From Serratia marcescens (GTDB taxonomy: Bacteria > Pseudomonadota > Gammaproteobacteria > Enterobacterales > Enterobacteriaceae): a stretch of 64,000 nucleotides of DNA. A program made the position numbers and the translations under genes. The DNA lies in the NCBI RefSeq assembly GCF_001902635.1, contig NZ_MJAO01000014.1:1-64000 (forward strand), in the 5' to 3' direction. A model generated the notes under the pieces. The model did not search any database and was not told where the DNA came from. It saw only the letters and a list, made by a program, of their open reading frames with translations. Positions 45,860 to 54,970 of the stretch are shown piece after piece; within the stretch, counting starts at the first letter, position 1, and the number at the start of each line of letters is the position of its first letter.

Positions 45860-47527
45860 TTATAACGTGACGGTGGCTTGCCAGTAGGCCACCCAACGAT
45901 CCGGTTGCAGGCTGCCTGGATGCGTCAGCGGTTTACCGACGGTGAGCGCCTGATTGAACCAGCGGCCGCTTAATGTCGCGCCCAGCGCCGCGCCGGCGAC
46001 GTTGCCGCCGTCGATCTGCCCGGTGCGCCCCTGCAACCAACCGGCGTCTAACGCGCCGGTCAAAGAAATGTCCCCCAACCCCGGCAAGGTCTGCCATTGC
46101 CAGTTGAGTTCATTGCGCCAGTACGCGCCGCGATTGCCGGTCAGATACTGTTCCTTGAAGCCGCGCACCGAGTACTGCCCACCAACGGAAATGCGCTCGC
46201 CGGCATACAGGTTGTCTGCGCTGGTTTGCCCATAGGCCGAGGTCAGGTAGTAGAGAGAAGGTGCGAGCGGATAGAAATAGCTGGTGCTGAGACCGAGCTT
46301 GCGGAACTCGCTGCGCGGCGCCCCGTCGCGTTGCGGATCGTCGGCGCGGGCACCCCACATGTGCAACCCGCGGCTTACCGTCGGGTTCAGCGTCATATAG
46401 CCGCCGCCCGCGGCCGCACTGTAATTAAGGCCCAGGCTGGCGATGCTGAGCGTCGGACTGCTGACGCCCAGCCGTTCACCCGCCAGCTTATTTTCCGTGG
46501 TGCGCCGCGCCAGCCCGATATCGACGGCCAGCTTGCGTTTTCCATCCCGCAGCAACGTGCGGTTGGCGCCCAGACGCTGGGTCTGGTTGTTACCCTGATA
46601 GCGGTAAGCGGCGCCGCTGAACGGTACCTGCTGGAAAAAATCGTTCCAGGCGTACTGGTAGCTGAACAGCCAATAACCGTAGGGTAAGGTGACGCCACCG
46701 TTCAGGCTGCGGCTGCGGTGTCGATGGCTGAAATCGTTATTGCGCGCTGCGGAAAGTGACCACTGATCCGCCAGGCGCAGTGGATTATCCAGCGTGAAGG
46801 CTGCGTTCATCTGCCCGGTGCCGGTACTTTTCTGGCCGCTGTTATCGGCGCCGAAAGAGAAAGAAACCGGTGCGCGCCTGGCGCCACGCAGCAAAACCAC
46901 GTTGGAAAAACCGGGTTGCTTGCCGGGTTGAATATCGATAGTCACCTGTTGCGACGGCAGGCGGTTGAGTTGCTCCATGCCCTGCTCGATATCGCGCAGG
47001 TTCAATACGTCGCCAACCAGACCGGGGAACGCCATCTTCAGCGCCATCGTCTGCTCGCCGTTCTGCGTGATGGACTCGATCCGCCCTTCACTGGCGCTGA
47101 CGATCAACACGCCGCGGGAGATATCTTGCTCCTGCAGCCAGGCCTGTGAGGTGATATAGCCGCGTTGCAGATAAGCATTGGTGGTTTCGCGCACCAGGCG
47201 ATTGATATGCTCCAGCGTCAGACAGCGCCCCTGATACGGGCGTGTCAGACTTTCTTTCACCGACCAGGAAAGATGCTCGGCGCCCTCAAATACAATCTGC
47301 CGCACCGGCTGGCAAACCGCTCCGGCGGCGGCCGGCACTGGCATCGGTAACGCCGGCAGTTCAACGTTATTTTGCAGCGCCTCGCGTTGTTGCTGCGCCT
47401 GTTCCAGCAACGTTTTCTGCTGTTGGGCAATGCTGTCGCGATCGGCAGGGCTGGTGATTTCCGCACACCACGCCGAGCCGCAAAACGCCAAAAGCACAGG
47501 CCAAGTTCCGAGCTTCCATGCACACAT
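45860..47527 (-). CDS. cdiB: Two-partner secretion outer membrane transporter CdiB (ShlB/FhaC family)
   Basis: CdiB exports CdiA across the outer membrane. The 555-residue protein has a signal peptide ending near GSAWCA and a periplasmic helix rich in Gln (QQQKTLLEQAQQQREALQ). POTRA domains follow (RQIVFEGAEHLS, then ITSQAWLQEQDISRGVLIV), and a 16-strand barrel carries the conserved loop-6 motif SVRGF. The final residues QATVTL form the barrel-assembly signal. It is transcribed just ahead of cdiA. The first ATG lacks a clear ribosome binding site, so the exact start is uncertain by a few codons. A Fur-like box lies about 66 bases upstream. Confidence 0.9.
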   Translation of the reverse strand: MCAWKLGTWPVLLAFCGSAWCAEITSPADRDSIAQQQKTLLEQAQQQREALQNNVELPALPMPVPAAAGAVCQPVRQIVFEGAEHLSWSVKESLTRPYQGRCLTLEHINRLVRETTNAYLQRGYITSQAWLQEQDISRGVLIVSASEGRIESITQNGEQTMALKMAFPGLVGDVLNLRDIEQGMEQLNRLPSQQVTIDIQPGKQPGFSNVVLLRGARRAPVSFSFGADNSGQKSTGTGQMNAAFTLDNPLRLADQWSLSAARNNDFSHRHRSRSLNGGVTLPYGYWLFSYQYAWNDFFQQVPFSGAAYRYQGNNQTQRLGANRTLLRDGKRKLAVDIGLARRTTENKLAGERLGVSSPTLSIASLGLNYSAAAGGGYMTLNPTVSRGLHMWGARADDPQRDGAPRSEFRKLGLSTSYFYPLAPSLYYLTSAYGQTSADNLYAGERISVGGQYSVRGFKEQYLTGNRGAYWRNELNWQWQTLPGLGDISLTGALDAGWLQGRTGQIDGGNVAGAALGATLSGRWFNQALTVGKPLTHPGSLQPDRWVAYWQATVTL

Positions 47528-47902
47528 TCAAATACATCAATTTACGTTATATTACACATCTTGTCGAAGTATATACATTTTGCGCCACCACTCAATGATA
47601 ATGAGAATTGTTTTTATTTGATCGATGTCACAACGTGAATAAATGGCATGGGTATATTTCATTCAGCCTGCCGCCGAATTGCCAATGTGGATATAATTAA
47701 TATAAAAATTAAAAAAACAAATACTCAAGAAAAATAAATTCAATTATAAAATAACACGCTCGATATCAATAAAAATAAACAAATGAAGTTTACAAAGTTA
47801 CCCGACCGCCTTAATGTGATGTTTAACCAATTAAAACATTCATAAAAAGAATAATACATAGCCAACCAATAAAGAAATCCAGACAATATCAGGAATGCCC
47901 TT
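47528..47902. promoter_or_regulatory. AT-rich divergent region between cdiB and Thoeris, with Fur-like box
   Basis: These 375 bases are very AT-rich and hold no gene. At 47593-47612 the sequence CAATGATAATGAGAATTGTT resembles a Fur box (TGATAAT followed by a partial inverted copy). It stands about 66 bases upstream of cdiB, suggesting iron control of the secretion operon. The rightward thsA promoter should lie near 47830-47890. Confidence 0.5.
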
Positions 47903-49357
47903 ATGTTAACTCGTGATATAGAATTATTTATTCGTGATTACGTTAATGATATTAAGGCCGACAGCGCCGCGCTGTTCGCCGGCGCCGGGCTGTCCATTCC
48001 CGCTGGCTTCGTCAGTTGGAAAGAGCTCATACGAGATATAGCTTATGAGCTGGAATTGGATATTGAAAAAGAGAGCGATCTTATTTCCCTGGCACAATAT
48101 CACCTCAATGAGAAAGGCAATCGGCATAAGATAAATCAAAAGATCATCACCGAGTTCGCCGAACAGGCTGAAGAAACCGAAAACCACCGAATCATCGCCC
48201 GGCTGCCGATATCATCGATCTGGACCACCAACTACGACGACCTGATTGAGAAAACCTATGCCCGTTATAATCGCGTCTGCGACGTCAAAACCACACCGGA
48301 AAGCCTCACTAATAACATTCATAAGCGTGATGTTGTTTTATATAAAATGCATGGTGATTATAGAACCCCCAACCAGGCGATTATCACCCGAGAACAATAC
48401 GAGACCTACTCCCGCTCACACCACCCTTTTATCAATATGCTGATGGCGGAGCTTACCGCCAAAACATTCCTGTTTATCGGCTTCAGCTTCGAAGATCCCA
48501 ACCTGCACTATGTGTTGAGTCGCCTCTATGCGCAGTATGCCGATGGGCAAAGAAATCACTACTGCATCATGCGGCGGGTGCAGCTCGGCGACAGCGGCAG
48601 CGCGGATCAGGCGTCTTGCGATTATAACAGCCGCAAACAAACCTTGATGATCAACGATCTGCGCCGTTACGGCATTCAAACGCTGTTGGTGGATGACTAC
48701 CGGCAAATCACCGACCTGCTGTATGCCATCGAAACGCAGTTCAAGAAAAGCACGGTATTTATCTCCGGTAGCGCCGAACACTACCTCCCCCACGCGCGTG
48801 AGGAATCCATCCAGTTCATACATCGTCTGACTCGCCTGCTTATCCGCAAGCAGTACCGCATCGTCAACGGCTTCGGCTGGGGCGTGGGTACGGCGGTGAT
48901 CAACGGCGCCCTGGAAGCCATTTACAACAGCGGGGGAAAAATCAGCGAAAGCCAGCTGGTGCTACGGCCATTCCCCCAATTCGCCAGCGGCGGCATTGCG
49001 CTGCCGGCGCTTTGGCACGAATACCGCCAAAACATGATTTCGCTCAGCGGTATCGCCGTCTTTATGTTCGGCAACAAACGTAGCGCCAATGGCGAATGCG
49101 TGATAGCCGACGGCTTATTGAAAGAGTTCCACATCGCCACGGAACAGGGCTGCGTATGCATTCCAATCGGCTGTACCGGTGGTGCATCCGCCGAGATCTA
49201 CAGAAAAATCAAGGAGGAAATGACAGATACCCTCTATCACCGCCATCCCGCCGCCATGAGCCTGCTGGATCAGCTTAACGAACCGGGCAGCCTGGCGGAA
49301 AAGAAGAAATGCCTGTTGGCACTTATCGACCTCATTGCTAAGGATAATCCTCGATGA
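47903..49357 (+). CDS. thsA: Thoeris anti-phage effector ThsA (SIR2-SLOG)
   Basis: ThsA is the NADase effector of type I Thoeris: on phage infection it is activated by a cyclic ADP-ribose isomer from ThsB and depletes NAD+. The 484-residue protein has an N-terminal SIR2 domain (about 15-275) with ALFAGAGLSIPAG (Gly27, Gly29), the NAD-hydrolysis Asn110 in IWTTNYDDLIEKTY and His150 in LYKMHGD. These positions are very near Asn112 and His152 that I recall for Bacillus cereus ThsA. A C-terminal SLOG domain (about 282-484) begins STVFISGSAEHY and contains IVNGFGWGVGTAVINGALEA and LRPFPQF. AGGA lies eight bases before the ATG. The stop overlaps thsB by ATGA. Confidence 0.9.
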   Translation: MLTRDIELFIRDYVNDIKADSAALFAGAGLSIPAGFVSWKELIRDIAYELELDIEKESDLISLAQYHLNEKGNRHKINQKIITEFAEQAEETENHRIIARLPISSIWTTNYDDLIEKTYARYNRVCDVKTTPESLTNNIHKRDVVLYKMHGDYRTPNQAIITREQYETYSRSHHPFINMLMAELTAKTFLFIGFSFEDPNLHYVLSRLYAQYADGQRNHYCIMRRVQLGDSGSADQASCDYNSRKQTLMINDLRRYGIQTLLVDDYRQITDLLYAIETQFKKSTVFISGSAEHYLPHAREESIQFIHRLTRLLIRKQYRIVNGFGWGVGTAVINGALEAIYNSGGKISESQLVLRPFPQFASGGIALPALWHEYRQNMISLSGIAVFMFGNKRSANGECVIADGLLKEFHIATEQGCVCIPIGCTGGASAEIYRKIKEEMTDTLYHRHPAAMSLLDQLNEPGSLAEKKKCLLALIDLIAKDNPR

Positions 49358-49845
49358 CCAGAAAATGTTTTTACAGTTTCCATTATGAGCCGGACAACTG
49401 GCGCGCTGCCCAGGTACGCGCAATGGGCGCGCTGGACGGCAACCGTCCGGCCACGGATAACGATTGGGAGACGGTTAAAAAAGGCGGTGATAACGCCATC
49501 GCCGATTGGATCAAAGGCCAATTGAATAACCGCACCTGCGCCGTCATTCTCGCCGGCAAAGATACGGCCAATCGCAAGTGGATCAACTTCGAAATCTGCG
49601 AGGCCTGGAAGAAAGGCATGGGCGTGCTGGTGGTGTATATCCATAGCCTGAAAGACAGCGATGGCGAACAAACCGATAAAGGGAAAAATCCGTTGGATTA
49701 CATCAAGCTGGGGGATAAAAAGCTTTCCGCTATCGCCAAAGCCTATGATCCGCCGTCTTCGACCAGCACCAATGTTTATAACCACATCAAAGAAAATCTG
49801 GCTGACTGGGTAGAAGAAGCGATCCGCATTCGCGAAAATTACTGA
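49354..49845 (+). CDS. thsB: Thoeris TIR-like sensor ThsB
   Basis: ThsB senses phage infection and makes the cyclic ADP-ribose signal that activates ThsA. The 163-residue protein is a DUF1863/MTH538 TIR-like domain. It has an N-terminal strand KCFYSFHYEPD, then WIKGQLNNRTCAVILAGKDT, and the helix motif RKWINFEICEAWKKGMG with the candidate catalytic Glu80. VLVVYIHSLKD and the end WVEEAIRIRENY follow. Its start overlaps the thsA stop by four bases, giving coupled translation. A 12-bp terminator lies just after. With thsA upstream this is a complete two-gene type I Thoeris system. Confidence 0.88.
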   Translation: MTRKCFYSFHYEPDNWRAAQVRAMGALDGNRPATDNDWETVKKGGDNAIADWIKGQLNNRTCAVILAGKDTANRKWINFEICEAWKKGMGVLVVYIHSLKDSDGEQTDKGKNPLDYIKLGDKKLSAIAKAYDPPSSTSTNVYNHIKENLADWVEEAIRIRENY

Positions 49846-49862
49846 CGACCGCCCTAAAAAAG

Positions 49863-49898
49863 ACGAAAGGCTGCATGAACCGGCAGCCTTTCGTTTGT
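49863..49898. terminator. Bidirectional terminator between thsB and pstB
   Basis: ACGAAAGGCTGC and GCAGCCTTTCGT form a perfect 12-bp stem around an 8-base loop, with T-rich sequence to the right and A-rich to the left. It separates the convergent thsB and pstB. Confidence 0.88.
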
Positions 49899-49915
49899 TC
49901 TTAGTCTACCTCAAC

Positions 49916-50728
49916 TCACCCATACCGCCCGGTAATATAATCCTCGGTGCGGCGCTGGCGCGGCGACGTGAAGATGGCGTCGGTGTCGTTGTACTCCACC
50001 AGCCGGCCTTGATGAATAAAGGCGGTGTAGTCGGAGACGCGCGCCGCCTGCTGCATGTTGTGCGTCACCAGCACCACGCTGTAGCGCTGCTTCAGCGCGG
50101 AAATCAGCTCTTCGATGGTCAGCGTGGAGATCGGATCCAGCGCCGAGGTTGGCTCGTCGAGCAGCAATACTTCCGGCTCGATGGCGATGGCGCGCGCGAT
50201 CACCAGACGCTGCTGCTGGCCGCTGGACAAACGGAAGGCGTTTTCACGCAGCCGATCCTTCACCTCATGCCACAGCGCGGCGGCGCGCAACGAACGCTCC
50301 ACCGCTTCATCCAACAGGCGCCGGTCGCGCACGCCCTGCAGCCGCAGGCCGTACACTACGTTTTCATAGATCGATTTTGGGAACGGGTTTGGCCGCTGGA
50401 ACACCATCCCCACCCGCCGCCGCAGCGCCGCCACGTCGATCTGCGCGCCGGAGATCCCCGCACCGTTCAGCTGCAGATCGCCCTCGATGCGGCAGTTGTC
50501 CACCAGATCGTTCATGCGGTTGAAACAGCGCAGCAGCGTTGATTTGCCGCAGCCCGAAGGGCCTATCAGGGCCGTCACCCGGTGCTTCGGAATGCGCAGC
50601 GAGATATCGTGCAACACCTGCTTGTCGCCATAAAACAGGTTCAGGCCGTTGACCGCCAACGCGGTCTGTTCATCGTCGAGATGCTGGACATCCAGCCGGG
50701 GCAAACTGCCTGGCGTCATCAAACCCAT
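49916..50728 (-). CDS. pstB: Phosphate ABC transporter ATP-binding protein PstB
   Basis: PstB drives phosphate uptake by the Pst ABC transporter. The 270-residue ATPase shows Walker [10 protein letters not shown] (56-64), the Pst-typical [15 protein letters not shown], the signature LSSGQQQRL, Walker [15 protein letters not shown] and the switch His in [16 protein letters not shown] stands six bases before the ATG, 28 bases after the pstA stop. The gene order is pstC-pstA-pstB with no pstS or phoU, so this is likely a second phosphate system beside a canonical pst operon elsewhere. Confidence 0.93.
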   Translation of the reverse strand: MGLMTPGSLPRLDVQHLDDEQTALAVNGLNLFYGDKQVLHDISLRIPKHRVTALIGPSGCGKSTLLRCFNRMNDLVDNCRIEGDLQLNGAGISGAQIDVAALRRRVGMVFQRPNPFPKSIYENVVYGLRLQGVRDRRLLDEAVERSLRAAALWHEVKDRLRENAFRLSSGQQQRLVIARAIAIEPEVLLLDEPTSALDPISTLTIEELISALKQRYSVVLVTHNMQQAARVSDYTAFIHQGRLVEYNDTDAIFTSPRQRRTEDYITGRYG

Positions 50729-50756
50729 TACGCACTCCCCAAAAATAGCGTCATTG

Positions 50757-52406
50757 TTACTGCGACCATGCTCGGTACCGCTCCCTCAGCGAATGGCGGA
50801 TGCCCATCGCCGCCAGATTCAAACTCACCACGATCGTCACCAGCAGGAAGGCGGTGGCGAACACCAACGGCCGCGCAGCCTCCACGCTCGGGCTCTGGAA
50901 CGCCATATCGTAGATCTGGAAGCTCAAGTGCATAAACTTCCGCTCCAGGTGCAAATACGGGAAAATTTCGTCGACCGGCAACACCGGCACCGACTTCACC
51001 ACCCCCACCAGCATCAGCGGCGCGGTCTCCCCGGCGGCACGCGCCACCGCCAGAATCAGTCCGGTCATCATCGCCGGCGCCGCCATCGGCAGCACGATGC
51101 GCCACAGCGTCTCGGCCCGGCTGGCGCCCAGCGCCATCGAGCCCTGCCGCAACGAGGTGGGAATGCGCGACAGCCCTTCCTCGGTGGCGACGATCACCAC
51201 CGGCAGCGTCAACAGCGCCAACGTCAGCGCCGCCCAAAGCACGCCCGGCGTGCCGAAGGTCGGGTTGGGTAAGGATTCGGGATAGAACAGCTGATCGAGC
51301 GTGCCACCAATCATGTACACGAAGAAGCCCAGGCCGAAGACGCCGTAGACGATCGAGGGCACGCCGGCCAGGTTGACCACCGCAATGCGGATCACCCGCG
51401 TCAGCAGATTGTTGCCGGCATACTCGTGCAGATACACCGCCGCGATCACGCCAAACGGCATCACCACGATCGACATCAGGATCACCATCAAGACCGTGCC
51501 GAAAATAGCCGGGAACACCCCACCTTCGGTATTCGCCTCGCGCGGGCTGTCGGTGAGGAACTTCTTCACCTGCTCGCCCCAGTGCACCAGCTTCTCGGTG
51601 GTATTCATGGCGTTCGGGTACCAGGCGTCGCGTACCTGGCTGAGCGGAATGGTCAACGTTTGGCCATGCATATCGCGCAGCAACAGCGCGTCACGCTGGC
51701 GATCGCGGTTCAGCCCTGCCAGGCGTTCGGACAACAGTTGGTACTGCCGCTGCAACTCCAGCCGCTCGGCCTTGATGGCGTCCTGCGCGCGGGCGTCCAG
51801 CTTATCGTCGCGCTGCAGGCGCTTTTCCCTCAGCCGCAGCGCGTCAAATTGCTGATTGATGCGCGCCATATCGCGGAATTGAATATCGTGCGCCTGGCGC
51901 GAGAGCGCGGCAATTTGTGGCAACCGCTGCTGCAACGCCTGCCCCAGATTGCGGCCGGTCAGCGGCTGCCCGTCTTCCAACAGGCCGGCCAGATAACCGT
52001 AGGCGGTGCCGTGGCTGTTACGTTCCAACACCAGCAGGCTGCGCGGCGTGCTCTGGCTGCGGATATCGCTGGCCAGCAATGTGCGGAAATCCTGCCCCTC
52101 GCGCTCACGGTTGCCGACCTTAATCAGATAGCGTTCGACGCTCTGCGCCTCGCCCGGCGGCGTCACGCCCGCTTCCGTCAATTGGCGGCGCGAAATGCTT
52201 TGCTGCTGGTACAGCTCGCCGATCACCGTCACCGGCCCGGCGCCGTTCTGATTCAGCTCGAACTGGTAGACCGGGCTCGGCCAGAAATAGCGCATCCCCT
52301 GCCCGGCCAGCAGCAACAGGATGCCGATCAGCGCCAACAGGCTGATAGCGACCGAACCGGCGGTCAGCCAAATCCACGGCGAGCCGCTCTTCAGCCAGTT
52401 CTTCAT
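50757..52406 (-). CDS. pstA: Phosphate ABC transporter permease PstA, enlarged form
   Basis: An inner-membrane permease of 549 residues, about twice the usual PstA (around 300). The extra N-terminal half follows one membrane helix ([22 protein letters not shown]) and contains a long predicted coiled coil ([20 protein letters not shown] onward). The C-terminal half is the usual six-helix domain with the EAA-type loop [20 protein letters not shown]. Its start overlaps the pstC stop by ATGA. The function of the extra domain, probably periplasmic, is unknown. Confidence 0.9.
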   Translation of the reverse strand: MKNWLKSGSPWIWLTAGSVAISLLALIGILLLLAGQGMRYFWPSPVYQFELNQNGAGPVTVIGELYQQQSISRRQLTEAGVTPPGEAQSVERYLIKVGNREREGQDFRTLLASDIRSQSTPRSLLVLERNSHGTAYGYLAGLLEDGQPLTGRNLGQALQQRLPQIAALSRQAHDIQFRDMARINQQFDALRLREKRLQRDDKLDARAQDAIKAERLELQRQYQLLSERLAGLNRDRQRDALLLRDMHGQTLTIPLSQVRDAWYPNAMNTTEKLVHWGEQVKKFLTDSPREANTEGGVFPAIFGTVLMVILMSIVVMPFGVIAAVYLHEYAGNNLLTRVIRIAVVNLAGVPSIVYGVFGLGFFVYMIGGTLDQLFYPESLPNPTFGTPGVLWAALTLALLTLPVVIVATEEGLSRIPTSLRQGSMALGASRAETLWRIVLPMAAPAMMTGLILAVARAAGETAPLMLVGVVKSVPVLPVDEIFPYLHLERKFMHLSFQIYDMAFQSPSVEAARPLVFATAFLLVTIVVSLNLAAMGIRHSLRERYRAWSQ

Positions 52407-54574
52407 GGCGCCTCCTGGTTCGGCGTGTAGCGCTTGCGCAGCCGCAGGCGTACCGCCTCCGCCAACGTATTGAACACGAAGGTGAAGACAAACAACACCA
52501 GCGCGGTCAGGAACAGCACGCGATAATGGCTGCTGCCGGAGACCGCCTCCGGCATTTCAATGGCGATATTGGCCGCCAGCGCCCGCAGCCCCTGGAACAG
52601 GCTGCCGTCGATAATCGGCGTGTTGCCGGTGGCCATCAGCACGATCATGGTTTCCCCCACCGCGCGGCCAAAACCGATCATCAGCGCGGAGAAAATGCCG
52701 GCGCTGGCGGAAGGCAGCACCACCCTGATCACCGTCTGCCATTGGGTGGCGCCCAGCGCCAGCGAGCCCTGGCTTAGGGCGGCCGGCACGCTGAACAACG
52801 CGTCTTCCGCCAGCGAGAAGATGACCGGCACCAGCGCGAAGCCCATCGCCACGCCCACCACCAGCGCATTGCGCTGGTCGTAATCATCCCCCAGCCAGAA
52901 ATGCAGCGGCTCACCGAACAGCGCCAGCTCCAGCCGCGGCCCCAGGCTGAACGCCAGACACACCGTCAGCGCCAACAGCGGCAGCAAGAACAGCAGATCG
53001 AGGCCCGGCGGGCAGCGCGGCATAAAGCGATGGGTCAATGCGCCGCACAGCAGCACTGCCGCCGCCAACAGCAGCGGCAACGCCAGCACCGCCAACAGAT
53101 ACTGCTCGATGATCGGCGCCAGCCAGATGCCGGCCACCAGCCCGATCACCACCGTCGGCAGCGCGCCCATCACTTCGATAGCCGGTTTGATCACCCGCCG
53201 CAGCCCCGGAGTCATAAAGTAAGCGGTATAGACGGCGCCGGCCAACGCCAGCGGAATAGCGAACAGCATCGCGTAGGCCGCTGCCTTGAAGGTACCGAAG
53301 ATCACCGGTATCAGGCTGAATTTGGGTTGGTAACTGTCTTCACCGGAGGTCGACTGCCAGACATAGGCCGGCTGCGGGTAGTTCTCATACCACACCTTGC
53401 CCCACAGCGAACGCCAGGTGACGTCTGGATACGGGTTGTCGAGCGCATAGCGCTGCCAGCCCTGAGCGCTCTCCAGCAGCAGGCCGTCGCCGCGCGGCGC
53501 GAACGCCATCTGCCGCACCTCAGCGCCCAAACGGGTGTTCAGCAGCGGCTGCGGTTGAATGGTGGAGAACAACGAGAAACCGCCGTCGGGCCGCAGGGTG
53601 GCGAACACCCGGCGGTAAGGTTCGGCCACCGTCAGCTCCTGCCCGTCGGCGCCATGGTCGAAATGCTGCACCGGCGTCAGGCGCCAGCGCTGCTCTTTTT
53701 CTACTTCGAACCACTCGCGCAGATTGCCGTCGACGCCCTTGATCAGCAGCGCGCTGCCGCCGGGCAGTGCCGTCATCTGATACGGGGCATGTTCGCCAAG
53801 GGTGCGGGTTTCACGCAGCTGCAGCTGCGCGCCGTCGATCTGATAACGCGCCAGCCGGTTGCCGGTCAGCAGGTAAAGCTGGCGGCCATCCGGCGTCAGC
53901 ACCAGTTGCTCTGCATCATGTTCCAGCGGCCGCTCGCTGAACTGCGGTGGCCGATCGGGGCTGAAGCGGCCGAACACCAGGCGCCGATCGTCGGTCACCC
54001 CAGCCAGCAGATACTGCCCGCGATGCGCGTCCGCCAGCGACAGCAGTTTCAGCGGTTTGCGCTGCAGATCCAGCGCCAACGGTTGCTGCCCGAGCGGGAA
54101 CAGCCACTGCGGCCGGCCGCTTTCCGCCGTCGCAAAATCTGCGCGTGCCACCACCAGTCGGCCATCGGCCTGCGCCAAGGCGAACAAATCGCGTTCCCCG
54201 GCGGCCTGCGCGAGCAGCGTCGGTTTAGCCAACAGCGTTTGCTGCGCCAGCGGCGCCTGAGCCTGGCCGCCCTGCTTCGGCGTCAGGCGATAAAACTGCC
54301 CCGCTCCTTGCGCGTCAATGCGGTAACCGACGCGCTGCTGCACATCCATGCCCAGCGCCAATGCGGGGGCCGATACCGCGATCGGCAGCGGCTGAACCTG
54401 GCCGAGCGAGGCCGGCTTGAACAGCGGCAGCACCGCAAACAGCAAATAGACGAAGATCAGCATCAGCGTCATCAGCACCATCAGCCCGCTGACGGTCACC
54501 GCCGCCTGCACGCCGCGGTCGATGCGCCCGCGCATGCGATCTCGGGGATGTTGATTTGCCGTCGTCTGTGCCAT
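52403..54574 (-). CDS. pstC: Phosphate ABC transporter permease PstC, enlarged form
   Basis: A 723-residue permease, more than double the common PstC length. After an N-terminal helix (VSGLMVLMTLMLIFVYLLF) comes a large domain of roughly 370 residues with beta-propeller-like repeats (for example LFALAQADGRLVVARADFAT, LVLTPDGRQLYLLTGNRLAR, VFATLRPDGGFSLF). The C-terminal transport domain carries the EAA loop ALSQGSLALGATQWQTVIRV. It heads the pstCAB operon and diverges from ppk across a region with Pho boxes. The propeller might sense or bind ligand in place of PstS; that is inference. Confidence 0.9.
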   Translation of the reverse strand: MAQTTANQHPRDRMRGRIDRGVQAAVTVSGLMVLMTLMLIFVYLLFAVLPLFKPASLGQVQPLPIAVSAPALALGMDVQQRVGYRIDAQGAGQFYRLTPKQGGQAQAPLAQQTLLAKPTLLAQAAGERDLFALAQADGRLVVARADFATAESGRPQWLFPLGQQPLALDLQRKPLKLLSLADAHRGQYLLAGVTDDRRLVFGRFSPDRPPQFSERPLEHDAEQLVLTPDGRQLYLLTGNRLARYQIDGAQLQLRETRTLGEHAPYQMTALPGGSALLIKGVDGNLREWFEVEKEQRWRLTPVQHFDHGADGQELTVAEPYRRVFATLRPDGGFSLFSTIQPQPLLNTRLGAEVRQMAFAPRGDGLLLESAQGWQRYALDNPYPDVTWRSLWGKVWYENYPQPAYVWQSTSGEDSYQPKFSLIPVIFGTFKAAAYAMLFAIPLALAGAVYTAYFMTPGLRRVIKPAIEVMGALPTVVIGLVAGIWLAPIIEQYLLAVLALPLLLAAAVLLCGALTHRFMPRCPPGLDLLFLLPLLALTVCLAFSLGPRLELALFGEPLHFWLGDDYDQRNALVVGVAMGFALVPVIFSLAEDALFSVPAALSQGSLALGATQWQTVIRVVLPSASAGIFSALMIGFGRAVGETMIVLMATGNTPIIDGSLFQGLRALAANIAIEMPEAVSGSSHYRVLFLTALVLFVFTFVFNTLAEAVRLRLRKRYTPNQEAP

Positions 54575-54970
54575 GTGTCTCGCTGTCGCTGATGTAATCG
54601 GGCTTGCGCCGTAAGATAACCGGGCATCTTATGTCAGTTTTATGACGTTTGCATGACAAAGTTACCCACCTCAACTCAGGTTTTTTACACTGCAAACAGA
54701 CAATATGGCGTTGATATATTGCTGAAAAATGACCGCAAACACGCTTTATAACGCCAAGAATAAGCCTGCTAACCTTCATTTCATGCTATTTATTTCGCTA
54801 TTGCGCTTCCCACATCGGCGAAAATTTATTGCCACCGAAAAACGCCGCGCGCCAACGCAATGGATATGTTGGACTTTCCTGTCAATCTCTCGCAATAATG
54901 ATGAAGGACACTAGAGCGGCATCCGGGCGCTGCGTCCCGGATCCTATTCTAAAATTGAACTGGAGTGGCA
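54575..54970. promoter_or_regulatory. Divergent pstC/ppk promoter region
   Basis: A 396-base gap with no supportable gene. The left part holds the Pho boxes of pstC. The right end has GGAG five bases before the ppk ATG. Control of both divergent operons by phosphate starvation is plausible. Confidence 0.6.
54631..54659 (-). promoter_or_regulatory. Overlapping Pho boxes (PhoB sites) upstream of pstC
   Basis: On the minus strand TTGTCATGCAAACGTCAT and, overlapping by 11-base phasing, ACGTCATAAAACTGACAT match the PhoB consensus CTGTCAT-A/T-A-A/T-CTGTCA/C well. They lie 57-85 bases upstream of the pstC start, appropriate for activation under phosphate starvation. Confidence 0.75.
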
